Shown here: positions 1-8,906 of the stretch, one piece after another
How the letters are laid out: every line of letters starts with the position of its first letter
How positions within the stretch are numbered: position 1 is the stretch's first letter
NCBI GenBank assembly: GCA_033856255.1
Contig: JAWVFH010000042.1
Location: forward strand, 40,817 to 104,816
Reading direction: 5' to 3'
From: WHSW01 sp033856255
GTDB taxonomy: Bacteria; Actinomycetota; Thermoleophilia; Solirubrobacterales; 70-9
Length of the DNA stretch: 64,000 bases
Made by a program: the position numbers and the translations under genes
The notes under the pieces: generated by a model
Told to the model about the DNA's origin: nothing
The model's database searches: none
What the model saw: the letters and a program-made list of their open reading frames with translations, nothing else

Positions 1-3000
1 TCGCCCGAGCCGCCACCGTCGCCGCCGGACCCGTCCCCACCCGTGTCGCCGCCGGTGTCACCACCGCCTCCGCCGCCGGTGCCGCCTCCGCCGCCGGTGC
101 CGCCGCCACCGCCACCCGCCGGCGGGCCGAGGTCGACGACCGCCGGACGGCCGATGTTGCCCTGCTCGTCCACCGCGCGCAAGGCGACGTAGCGCTTCGC
201 GGCGGCGGGAATCGCCAGCTCCTGGGTCGTGCCCGCCGCGCCCGGCGCGGGGGCGCCGGTGAGCGTCTCCGCCTCGGCGAAGTTCGCGGGCGTGATCTCC
301 TGCGCCGAGGTGACCACCTGGTAGGCGGCCGCGGTGCCGCAGAGGAGGTCGTCGCCGGGAGCCGCGAAGCTGAGCTGCTTGTCCGCGCTCACCGTTGCCC
401 CGGTGGGGACGCCGGGCAGGACCGCGTCGCGACGGTAGTCGCCCGAGTTGGCGTTGTCGTGGTGGAAGCGCGGCGACGAGGAGGGAGCGCAGGCCTGAGC
501 GTCGGTGCCATAGGCGTTGATGTACCCGGAGCGGGTCACGTTGACCACGACCTTCGGGGCCGCGGCATCGGTGTCGAGGGTGCCGAAGCTGCCCAGCAGT
601 GGCGTCGCGATCGTCCAGTCGGTGGTCAGCTTCGGCCACGCGGTCGACGTCGGCGCACCGCCGGCGCCCATTGCCACCAGGTCCATGCTCGAGGTGCCGG
701 CGACGATCTCCTCGCCGGGCAGGCCACCGACGTCGCCGACCACGGGGCCGGTCAGGAACGAGAGGTCGTTGACGGGCGACGGGTAGCCGCTGACCATGTC
801 GCCGCTCGAGGTGTCCCAGGCCGCGATGAAGTCCTGGCCGCCGGTCTGGTACTCGTTCAGCGCCAGGTCGAGGGCACGAACGACGCCGGCCGCGGGCGCG
901 ACGAACGACGGTTGGGAGCCGCCGAGGTCGCCGAACGCGGGCAGCCCGACCGCTGGCAGCACGGGCCGGTCGACCTGATTGAAGCCCGTCCCCGCCGAGC
1001 CGTCGTCGAGGGTGCGATAGAGGCCGCTGTCCTCGCCCAGGCAAGATGAGCCGTCCGGGTTGAGCAGGTAGCCGAGCCCGGCCGCCGGGATCGTTCCCAC
1101 CGTCGGACCGGAGTCACCCGAAGCGCAGTCGAGCGGCGCGATCACCGGCGAGCCGTTGATCCCGTCGCCGACCACCGGCAGCAACTCGGCCATCGCGATC
1201 CCGATCGGAGCCGGCCAGCCGTCGACGAAGGCGCTCTCGGGCCCGGTCGCCCCATCGGGGTCGCCATCGGACTTGATCGCGTAGATGCGCCCATTGGCGT
1301 ACTTGAGCAGGCCCAGCGGGGAGAGCAGGCTGAGCGCCGGCGAGGTCGAGCTCGAAACGTTGAAGGGGCCCTCGGTGCCGTCGTCGACCTTGTACTCCTC
1401 GTTGGTGCCGACGATGATCTCCGGCCTCCCGTCGCCGGTGATGTCGCCGACCGCCGGGGTGTCGACGATCCCGCCCGCGTCGAACTGCTCGCCGCCGTCG
1501 ACGAAGTTCGGCCGGTGGGTGACCGGGTCGACCGGGTTCGCGGGGTCGAGCTTGCTCGGGTCGACGACGAGGACCGGGTAGCCGGGAACGGGGTCGCCGT
1601 TGTCCTCCCATGCGTAGACGTGGCTGTCCATGCCGGCGGCGATCACCTCGAGCTTGCCGCCGTCGTGGCCGTCCAGGTCGGCGAGCACCGGGGAGCCGAG
1701 GAAGCCGTGCTGGGTCCGGTCCCGGTGGCCGTCGCGGACGTTGACGAACGGCGCCAGCGGCTTGCCGGAGAAGCGCGGGTCGGCCTCGACCGAGAACACC
1801 CGGTGCCCGCTCGCGTCCCAGCCGTAGATTTTGCCCTCCAGGTCGCCGGCGTAGACCTCGGGGACGCCGTCGCGGTTCGCGTCGCCGACGGCGACCGCGG
1901 TGATCATCGCGCCGCCGAGGTCGTCGTCGACCTCGCCCGACGCATAGGCCGGAGAGCCCTCGTGCTCATGCACGAAGCCCGGAACGTCGCCGCGCACCGG
2001 CCAGCCGGGGAGCTCGGAGACGTCGCCGGTCGCGGGGTCGTAGCGGTAGGCGTGGACGAGGCCGTTCGAGGAGCCGAGGATCAGCTCGTTGCGGTTGTCG
2101 CCGTCGAGGTCGGCGAAGGCCGGCGAGGACTCGCCGTCGGTGAACCCGGGCAGCCGCTGCGGGAAGCCCGCGAGCATGTCGGCGTCCCGGTGCAGGTACA
2201 TCGCCCGCCGGTCCTCGCCGGTCATCACGGGAGTGCCCTGGACCGTCGCCACCACCTTGACGACGAACCCGTACGGGGCCGTGTTCGGTCGCCCGGACGA
2301 GGTCTGGGCGCCGAGGCCGGGCTCGCGCCCGGTGAAGTCGTTGGCGCCGACCGGGAAGCGGGACTCCAGGTCGGCGAGGTCGAGGCTGGCGACGACGCCG
2401 TCGAAGGCATCGGTATGCGGTGTGCCGTCGCACAGGCTCGAGGACACCGGCTTGAAGTCGCCGGGAGGCGTGTCGGTGGTCGAGGCGTTGTTGGGGTAGT
2501 GGCCGGGCGCGACCAGGACCTGGCACGTGTAGGCGCTGCCGCGGGCCCAGATCTGGGCGCCGACGTCGAGCGTCGCCTGGGACGGATCGTTCTGCGAGTA
2601 CCACTCCGGCGAGGTGATCTCGACCTCCGGTGGGATCTGAGACTTGACGCTGGAGTCGCCGCGCGGCCCCGGCATCAGGGCTTTGACCGCGCTGTAGACG
2701 TTGACGCGCCCGTAGCCGTAGAACTGGTCGTGGCCGGCGCGCGCCGGATAGCGCTTCGAGGTCGGAATCAGGGTGACGACCGGCAGCAGGGTCGGGTTCT
2801 CGGGGCCGCGGCCGAGGAACGGGTCGGTGCAAGTCGGCGCCGGGACGGGGCTGCACGACGGTTCGGGACCCTGGGAGAAGTTGATGTCGTCGGCCTGGCC
2901 GACGCCGCCGATCGTCCCCGAGGCCATCAGCTGGCGGACCTCGTTCGGGGTGATCGGGCAGGCCGTGCCGTCGACCCGGGTGCAACGCGGATTCGGGGTC

Positions 3001-4316
3001 AGCTTGCCGGTCGCGACCGCGTCGAGGGCGGCCGAGTAGATCAGCCCTGCGATCCCCGAGCCGCGCCCGGTGGCGTCGGAGGAGCAGCTCGTCGAGGGGA
3101 TCGCGACCGTGAGCTTGGCGTAGAAGTTGGTGCAGCCGTTGAACTTCAGGTAGCTCGGCGGAGACTCGGTCGTCGGGTTCACCGGCAGCGGGATGTCGTT
3201 GTCGTCGACGAACGACGACGCGTTGCGGACCGAGTTGACCATGATCACGTGCGGCAGGCTCGACGGCCAGTTGTTGTGCTGGGCGGCCTCGTCGGCGGCC
3301 GACGCGATCACGGTGGTCCCGTGGCGGTAGGCGTAGTTGACCGCCTCGCGCGAAAGGCCCGAGTTGTTCATCGCCCCGAGCGCCTCCTGGACGACCGAGA
3401 CGCCGTTGTCGGTCGCGTAGGTGACCGCGGCGGCGAAGCGGTTGGAGTCGGCGATGAAGCTGTCGCCGACCCGCAGCGGGATCGACATGCAGTTCGGGCA
3501 GGTGCCGGCGCCACCCTGGGCGTTGTCGGCCTCGGCCGTCGAGTCCTGGATCTCGCCGCTGCCGTGGCCGTACTGGACGTCGTCGAAGGGGTCGTTGTCG
3601 TTGTCGAGGAAGTCCCAGCCGGCGATGTCGTCGGCGTAGCCGTTGTGGTCGGTGTCGCCGTCGCCGGAGAAGGCGATCAGCAGGTCCTGCGGCTCGAACA
3701 GGTCCGGGTTGACGTTGTTCGGCGGGTTGGGCGAGACGCGGTTGTCGCAGGAGAAGTCGCGCAGGTTGAAGACGCCGTCGCCGTTCAGGTCGTCTCCCGC
3801 GTGGCTGTAGGGGCCGCCGGCGGCGCAGTTCTCGCCCGGCTCGTTGGGGCTCGTCAGGTGGTCGTTGCGCGGCGTCGGCAGCTCACCGGGGTTGAGGTGG
3901 ATCTTGAAGCGGACGTTGCCCATCGCGCCGTCGTCGTTCCACTTGATCCCGGAGTCGAGCACCGAGATCAGCACATCGGGCCGCCCCGTGGTCACCTGCC
4001 AGGCGGTCTGCACCGCGGGGTCGGCGTCGACGATGTGGGCGCCGCGGACCCCGTGCAGCTCGGCCGGGTTGGCGTTGACGGCGGTGATCTGGGCCGCCAT
4101 CGCCGGGTTGGGGGCGTCCGCCGGATTGGCGGCGGTCGCCGAGTACATCCAGGTCTCCTTGCCCTCGAGGTCCGAGGGCGTCTGGCCGGCCGCGGTGAAG
4201 AGGTCCGCGTAGTTGCTTGTCGTCGAGCCAGGGTGGGAGTAGGGGAACGCACCGAGCGCCGGCGGCGCTGCGGCCAGGAGCATGAACACGGCGACCGTCA
4301 GCGCGCGGGACCTCAC
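1..4316 (-). CDS. Subtilase (S8)-like secreted protein with FG-GAP repeats, partial (runs off left edge)
   Basis: Frame opens at GTG 4316 and stays open to base 1, so the C-terminus is outside the window. A signal peptide (about residues 1-23, ending PPALGA) leads into an S8 fold: Asp in VLDSG at 121 and His in GHGSG at 251. Where subtilases carry the catalytic GTSMA serine there is Thr416 in ATGRGSGIAGL, with the nearest serine four residues later, and the usual oxyanion Asn segment reads SAADEA. After the S8 part come FG-GAP/VCBS-type repeats (for example ADLDGDNRNELILG, GDITGDGRPEIIVG), a fibronectin-like stretch and a Gly/Thr/Asp-rich tail. The GTG overlaps the stop of the upstream paralogue by 4 bases (GTGA), implying translational coupling. 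It is probably exported; proteolytic activity is doubtful. Confidence 0.85.
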   Translation of the reverse strand, partial: MRSRALTVAVFMLLAAAPPALGAFPYSHPGSTTSNYADLFTAAGQTPSDLEGKETWMYSATAANPADAPNPAMAAQITAVNANPAELHGVRGAHIVDADPAVQTAWQVTTGRPDVLISVLDSGIKWNDDGAMGNVRFKIHLNPGELPTPRNDHLTSPNEPGENCAAGGPYSHAGDDLNGDGVFNLRDFSCDNRVSPNPPNNVNPDLFEPQDLLIAFSGDGDTDHNGYADDIAGWDFLDNDNDPFDDVQYGHGSGEIQDSTAEADNAQGGAGTCPNCMSIPLRVGDSFIADSNRFAAAVTYATDNGVSVVQEALGAMNNSGLSREAVNYAYRHGTTVIASAADEAAQHNNWPSSLPHVIMVNSVRNASSFVDDNDIPLPVNPTTESPPSYLKFNGCTNFYAKLTVAIPSTSCSSDATGRGSGIAGLIYSAALDAVATGKLTPNPRCTRVDGTACPITPNEVRQLMASGTIGGVGQADDINFSQGPEPSCSPVPAPTCTDPFLGRGPENPTLLPVVTLIPTSKRYPARAGHDQFYGYGRVNVYSAVKALMPGPRGDSSVKSQIPPEVEITSPEWYSQNDPSQATLDVGAQIWARGSAYTCQVLVAPGHYPNNASTTDTPPGDFKPVSSSLCDGTPHTDAFDGVVASLDLADLESRFPVGANDFTGREPGLGAQTSSGRPNTAPYGFVVKVVATVQGTPVMTGEDRRAMYLHRDADMLAGFPQRLPGFTDGESSPAFADLDGDNRNELILGSSNGLVHAYRYDPATGDVSELPGWPVRGDVPGFVHEHEGSPAYASGEVDDDLGGAMITAVAVGDANRDGVPEVYAGDLEGKIYGWDASGHRVFSVEADPRFSGKPLAPFVNVRDGHRDRTQHGFLGSPVLADLDGHDGGKLEVIAAGMDSHVYAWEDNGDPVPGYPVLVVDPSKLDPANPVDPVTHRPNFVDGGEQFDAGGIVDTPAVGDITGDGRPEIIVGTNEEYKVDDGTEGPFNVSSSTSPALSLLSPLGLLKYANGRIYAIKSDGDPDGATGPESAFVDGWPAPIGIAMAELLPVVGDGINGSPVIAPLDCASGDSGPTVGTIPAAGLGYLLNPDGSSCLGEDSGLYRTLDDGSAGTGFNQVDRPVLPAVGLPAFGDLGGSQPSFVAPAAGVVRALDLALNEYQTGGQDFIAAWDTSSGDMVSGYPSPVNDLSFLTGPVVGDVGGLPGEEIVAGTSSMDLVAMGAGGAPTSTAWPKLTTDWTIATPLLGSFGTLDTDAAAPKVVVNVTRSGYINAYGTDAQACAPSSSPRFHHDNANSGDYRRDAVLPGVPTGATVSADKQLSFAAPGDDLLCGTAAAYQVVTSAQEITPANFAEAETLTGAPAPGAAGTTQELAIPAAAKRYVALRAVDEQGNIGRPAVVDLGPPAGGGGGGTGGGGGTGGGGGGDTGGDTGGDGSGGDGGGSG

Positions 4317-7300
4317 TTGGACCGGACCTCCTCGCAGTTGCGCGCTCTGTCGCGCTTGCGGTTGATGAACACGATGTCGTCGCCCGGGCCGCAGTCGATC
4401 CGGTCGCGACCACCGCGGCTGGCACGGATCACGTCGTCGCCTCCGGCGCCGGAGATCCGGTCGGCGGCGCGGCCGCCGTTGAGCTGGTCATTGCCGGGGC
4501 CGCCGTCGAGACGGTCCTCGCCGCCTTGGCCGGAAACGCAGTCGTCGCCGGGGCCGGAGTTGATTCGATCGGCGCCGGCCAGACCGCGGATGCGGTCGGA
4601 CCCATCCGTCCCGAGCAGCTTGTCGTCAGCGGCCGTGCCATCGATCGCGTTCCCGCAGGGGCCACCACCGTCGCCGTTCCCGACGCCGCCGCCATCCCCG
4701 CCGTCGCCTGTCCCGCCGCCGCCGGTGTCGCCGCCTGAGCCGTCGCCGCCGGTACCACCGCCACCGCCTCCGCCGGTGCCGCCACCACCCCCGCCGCCGC
4801 CGTCGGCCGGCAGCGCGACGTCCTTGACCAGGCCCCAGTTGCCGGCGTCGTCGCGGTAGAGGACCGCCGCGTGGGTGGCGGAGCCGATCTGCGCCTTGCT
4901 CAGCGTCGCCGTGGTCGCGCTTCCGGCCGGCCCGCCGGCCGCCGCCTCGGCGACGACATCGCCGTCGGTCGGGAAATCGATCGGCCTGTCCCCGACGAGC
5001 ACACGGTAGCGAGCGGCCGTGCCACAGAGCCAGTCGTCTCCCGGCGCCTTCCATCCGAGCGTCACCGAGCCGGACGAGTCGCCGGGGTCCGTCGCGGTCA
5101 GCTCGCGGGCGGTGCCCGGCGGCCGTGCGTCGGTCGAGTAGTTCGAGGTCCCGTGCTCGTCGTGGGCGTTCGTCCACCACTCGTTATTGGAGTCGTCGCA
5201 GGCGCTGACGCCGGTGTCCCAGAGGAACGACCAGCCCTCGCGGGTCAGGGTCGCGACGTCGAGGTCGCCATCACCGTCGGCGTCGCCGATCGACGACGGC
5301 GCGTAGATCCAGCCGCCGGTGAACTTCGGCCAGCCGGCCGCCTCGAGGCCGTTCGGCCCGTAGGCGTGCAGCTGGTAGAGGCCGGTGCCGTAGATCGCCT
5401 GGCGCGCGGGGCCCGAGCCGGAGACCCGGGCGATGCTCGGCTGCGAGACGAGCTGGAAGTCGTCGGTCGCGGTCGGGAATCCGGGCTGGGCGGCCCCTGT
5501 CGCCGGGTCCCAGGCCTGGACCACGTGGCTGAAGGGGAGGTTCTGGTTCGGCGCCAGCAGGTTGGCGGCGCCGTTCAGGGTTAGCCCACCCTTGATCACC
5601 AGGGGCGTGTCGTCCCCGGCCAGGTCGCCGATCGCCGGGTAGTCGGCGAGGTTGATCACGGGGCCCTGGTCGGGCGAGTTCGCGACCGCGTTCTGGTAGC
5701 CGGCCTGGGTGGCGCCGGAGCCGTCGACGACGAGGCCGCCGATCCCGGTTCCCGCGGTCAGCGAGACCTCGTCCGAGCCGTCGCCGTTGGTGTCGAGGAC
5801 GGCGGCGTCGTGGCCGGGCAGGACGAGCGGCAGCAGGGCGCCCGAGGCGACCCCGACCCCGACCGGCCAGCCGTCGACGGGCGTGCCATCGCCGTGCAGG
5901 GCGTAGACGGGGTTCGAGCCGGTCGAGGAGGAGAGCAGCGAGTTGACGATCCCGAACAGGTTGGTCGGGAACTGCGGGTTGCCGGGGGCGACCTCGTTGG
6001 TCGCGATCACGATCTCGGGAGGGCCGGTGCCGTCGAGCTGCGCGATCGCCGGCGAGGTGACGATCTCGGCGCCGTCGGCGCCGTCGGTGGCGAGCTTGGC
6101 CGGGAAGCCGGGCAGCGGGCGGCCCTCGCCGTCCCAGGCGTAGACGTGCTGGTCGAGCGAGCCGGTGACGATGTCGAGGTCGCCGTCGCCGTCGAGGTCG
6201 GCGAGCGCCGGCGAGCCGAAGATGCCGCGTTTGATGTGGTTTTGCGAGGTGATCGCGCGATCGGCGGCGTTCATGCACGGATGCGGCGCGCCCGGGACGC
6301 AGGGGTCGGAGAGGGCCGGATCGATGCGAACCGGGAAGCCGTCGAGCGGCTGGCCGTGGCGGTCCCAGGCGTAGATGTGCTCCCCCGCCGCGTCGACGAT
6401 GTCGGGCGAGAGGTCGCCGTCGAGGTCGCCGATCAGGGGGGCGCGCAGCGGCTCGCGCGGGGCCGGGATCCCCGAGCTGCCGTGGTGGGCCGCGAGCGCC
6501 GTCGGCTCGGTCCTCACCGGCTGGCCGCCGTTCCAGCTCTGCAGCGGGGTGCCGTCGGAGTGCAGGACGTAGAGCTCGCCGCTGGTCGTCGGCTGGATCA
6601 CGTCGAGGGCGTTGTCGCCGTCGAGGTCGTAGAGGCGCTCCGGCGCCTCGCCTCCGGACCCGGTGACCAGGTTGGAGGCATTCGAGCCGCTGCCGACGGG
6701 GCGCGGCCAGCCGGCCAGGTTGCCGTCGTCGCCGTAGGCGAAGAGCGTCTTGCGGTAACGGCCGAAGTTGGCCGGGTCGTTGAGCTCGTGGACCGTGAAG
6801 CGGATCTGGAAGGCGTGGCGCTCGGGGTCGGGGTTCGGGTACGGGTCGGCGGGCCAGGCGCCGTCGGCGGGGCTGCCCGCCGGGCGGCCGGCGTCGTTGG
6901 TCACCTCGCCGTTGCAGGTCGAGGCGAGCGACTGCAGGATGTCCTTGGGAAGCGTCCCGATGACCCCGTCGACAGCGCCGGTGCCGCTGGCGCCCGGCAC
7001 CGGGAGGAAGGACGAGTCGGGCGCGTCCTGGCCGCAGGCGTACTCGAGCTCCCAGGCGCCGACGCCGGCGTCCGAGTGCGGCGCCGCGGCGCGCGCCCGA
7101 ACCGGGATGCCGGCGGCGGGCACCCGGTCGACGTCGATCGGGGCGAACCAGTCGGGCGAGTCGATCTGGGCCTCGGGTGGGACGCAGTTGGTCTGCGCCG
7201 GGGGACACGGCGGCGTCCCGTTGACGTGGTCGTTGGCGATCCGCGCCATCGCCGCGGCGAGGTCGAGGCGGCCGTAGCCGAAGTGCGGGTCCCAGCCCGG

Positions 7301-8845
7301 GTTCGCCTTGTCGGCGAGCCCGATCGAACCGGTGTTGGCAGGCAGCACGTCCTCGGCCGTCATCGTCATCAGCTGGCGGATCTCGTTGCCCGTCAGCGGG
7401 TCGGCGTCGCCGAAGCGCTCGCGCCCGTAGGAGGCGATCAGGCCGGCCGCCCCGGAGGCCTGGCCGGTGTTCTCCGATCCGGTCGATCCCATCAGGACGA
7501 CGTCGGCCTTGCCCCCGTACTGGGTCAGGTTCGAGTTGCGGAAGAAGCTGGTCGTCAGGGGCTGACCGGTCGGGGTGATCGAGAGCTTGTCGCTGAGCAG
7601 GTCGATCAGCTCCTGGCAGCCGCTGGAGAACTCGTCGGGCGGGCTGATCACGTCGCCGACGCCGGGCAGGCTCCCGGGCCCGTCGCAGGTGCCGTAAGGC
7701 GCCGTGTCGGGCAGCGATCCGGCGACGTAGATCGCCTCGTTGTAGTTGGTCGGGTAGTTGTGGTTGGCGCTGTTGATGTCCGAGGAGACGAGCGTCAGCG
7801 CGACGCCGTGGTCGTCCGCGTACCGGAAGACGCTGCGGGCGAACTGCGAGTTGCCGAGCGCGCCGACCGCGCCCTCGACGACGCTGGCGCCGTTGTTGGT
7901 CGCGTACAGCGTGCCCATCGCGTAGTTGTCGATCGGGACGACGAAGGTGTCCCAGACGCGCAGCGGCAGCAGCTGGCAATCCGGGCAGACGCCGGGGCTG
8001 TCGTTGCCGTTGTTGGCCGACGCGACCGCCTCCGAGGCCCGCCCGGAGCCGTGGCCCTTGGCGCTGCAGCAGCTGGAGGCGTCGAAGGGGTCGTTGTCGT
8101 CGTCGAAGAAGTCCCAGCCGGCGATGTCGTCGGCGTAGCCGTTGGAGTCGGCGTCGGTGGAGTCGGAGAAGGTGGCGATCAGGTCGGAGCCGTCAAGCAT
8201 CCCGTCCGCCTCGGTATCGCCGGCGGCGATCGAGACCCGCGGGTCGTCGGCGAAATCGCGGACGTTGAAGGCGCCGTCGCCGTTGCAGTCGTCAGCGGCA
8301 CAGTCGGTGCCGTTCGCGTGCTGCGGCAGCGGGAGCTCGCCGGTGTTGAGCCGCACCTTGTTGACGAGCTCGGTGTTCTGCCAGCGGATCCCGGTGTCGA
8401 GGATCGCGACAGCGACGTCGGGGTCGCCGGTCGTGTACTTCCACGCCGTGTCGGCGCGGATCCCGGCGATCTGCGCGCAGGCCGGGTCGAGGGCGGCGAG
8501 GTTGGCGTTGCGCCCCTGCTGGTCGAGCTGCGAGCAGTCGGTGTAGGTCGTCGCCGCGGTCCCGTGCAGCTGCGGCGGCACCGGCGCGGTGTTCGCGGTG
8601 TCGGGGCTGAACCCGAACAGGCGGTAGTCCTCGTTCCAATAGCTGTCGCAGTCGAGCTGCGGGGTATCGGCGTCGTCGAGCTCGCAGGCGTCGAAGCCGG
8701 GGTCGTTGGGGGTGTTGGCCCGTGGGCTCTCACCCGGGTTGCTGCCTGGGAAGGCGGCGACGGCCAGCGCCGGCAGCGCCAGGCAAGCGACCGCAATCGC
8801 GAGTACCGACACCCCCCGGCGTCCGTGCTTCCACCCCAGATGCAT
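4313..8845 (-). CDS. Subtilase (S8)-like secreted protein with FG-GAP repeats and RTX calcium-binding tail
   Basis: About 1510 residues from ATG 8845. An upstream in-frame ATG at 8872 exists, but 8845 has TACAGT nine bases upstream (leaderless pattern) and gives a clean signal peptide ending ALAVA. Family S8 features: Asp150 (ILDTG), His265 (GHGSG) and, in place of the GTSMA serine, Thr460 in NTGQASGAAGL with Ser464 nearby. FG-GAP repeats with DLDGDxxxDI cores fill roughly residues 650-1200 and probably form a beta-propeller. A fibronectin-like region, a poly-Gly/Thr linker and a C-terminal block of RTX nonapeptides (GGPGNDQLNGG, GAGGDDVIR) follow, expected to bind calcium outside the cell. 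It is the first gene of a coupled pair with the paralogue downstream. Confidence 0.88.
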   Translation of the reverse strand: MHLGWKHGRRGVSVLAIAVACLALPALAVAAFPGSNPGESPRANTPNDPGFDACELDDADTPQLDCDSYWNEDYRLFGFSPDTANTAPVPPQLHGTAATTYTDCSQLDQQGRNANLAALDPACAQIAGIRADTAWKYTTGDPDVAVAILDTGIRWQNTELVNKVRLNTGELPLPQHANGTDCAADDCNGDGAFNVRDFADDPRVSIAAGDTEADGMLDGSDLIATFSDSTDADSNGYADDIAGWDFFDDDNDPFDASSCCSAKGHGSGRASEAVASANNGNDSPGVCPDCQLLPLRVWDTFVVPIDNYAMGTLYATNNGASVVEGAVGALGNSQFARSVFRYADDHGVALTLVSSDINSANHNYPTNYNEAIYVAGSLPDTAPYGTCDGPGSLPGVGDVISPPDEFSSGCQELIDLLSDKLSITPTGQPLTTSFFRNSNLTQYGGKADVVLMGSTGSENTGQASGAAGLIASYGRERFGDADPLTGNEIRQLMTMTAEDVLPANTGSIGLADKANPGWDPHFGYGRLDLAAAMARIANDHVNGTPPCPPAQTNCVPPEAQIDSPDWFAPIDVDRVPAAGIPVRARAAAPHSDAGVGAWELEYACGQDAPDSSFLPVPGASGTGAVDGVIGTLPKDILQSLASTCNGEVTNDAGRPAGSPADGAWPADPYPNPDPERHAFQIRFTVHELNDPANFGRYRKTLFAYGDDGNLAGWPRPVGSGSNASNLVTGSGGEAPERLYDLDGDNALDVIQPTTSGELYVLHSDGTPLQSWNGGQPVRTEPTALAAHHGSSGIPAPREPLRAPLIGDLDGDLSPDIVDAAGEHIYAWDRHGQPLDGFPVRIDPALSDPCVPGAPHPCMNAADRAITSQNHIKRGIFGSPALADLDGDGDLDIVTGSLDQHVYAWDGEGRPLPGFPAKLATDGADGAEIVTSPAIAQLDGTGPPEIVIATNEVAPGNPQFPTNLFGIVNSLLSSSTGSNPVYALHGDGTPVDGWPVGVGVASGALLPLVLPGHDAAVLDTNGDGSDEVSLTAGTGIGGLVVDGSGATQAGYQNAVANSPDQGPVINLADYPAIGDLAGDDTPLVIKGGLTLNGAANLLAPNQNLPFSHVVQAWDPATGAAQPGFPTATDDFQLVSQPSIARVSGSGPARQAIYGTGLYQLHAYGPNGLEAAGWPKFTGGWIYAPSSIGDADGDGDLDVATLTREGWSFLWDTGVSACDDSNNEWWTNAHDEHGTSNYSTDARPPGTARELTATDPGDSSGSVTLGWKAPGDDWLCGTAARYRVLVGDRPIDFPTDGDVVAEAAAGGPAGSATTATLSKAQIGSATHAAVLYRDDAGNWGLVKDVALPADGGGGGGGGTGGGGGGGTGGDGSGGDTGGGGTGDGGDGGGVGNGDGGGPCGNAIDGTAADDKLLGTDGSDRIRGLAGADRINSGPGDDCVSGQGGEDRLDGGPGNDQLNGGRAADRISGAGGDDVIRASRGGRDRIDCGPGDDIVFINRKRDRARNCEEVRSK

Positions 8846-8893
8846 CCTCAACCGACTGTAAAGAGCGGGCATGGCCGATGCGCCAGTTCCCCG

Positions 8894-8906
8894 GGGGTCT
8901 GACCCC
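8894..8906 (-). terminator. Short GC hairpin after the kinase/cyclase gene
   Basis: GGGGT-CTG-ACCCC forms a 5-bp stem with a 3-base loop directly after the stop codon of the 1447-residue gene and before the S8 pair. There is no U-tract, as is common in high-GC actinobacteria. It could instead be chance. Confidence 0.3.

Noticed and set aside
1515..4859. Plus-strand open frame of over 1100 codons opposite the S8 genes
   Set aside because: High-GC antisense frame: composition is almost entirely Arg, Val, Gly, Asp and Ala with no domains, while the minus strand encodes clear S8, FG-GAP and RTX motifs.
5810..8902. Second very long plus-strand frame opposite the RTX protein
   Set aside because: Same composition bias, no recognisable motif and no plausible start signal.
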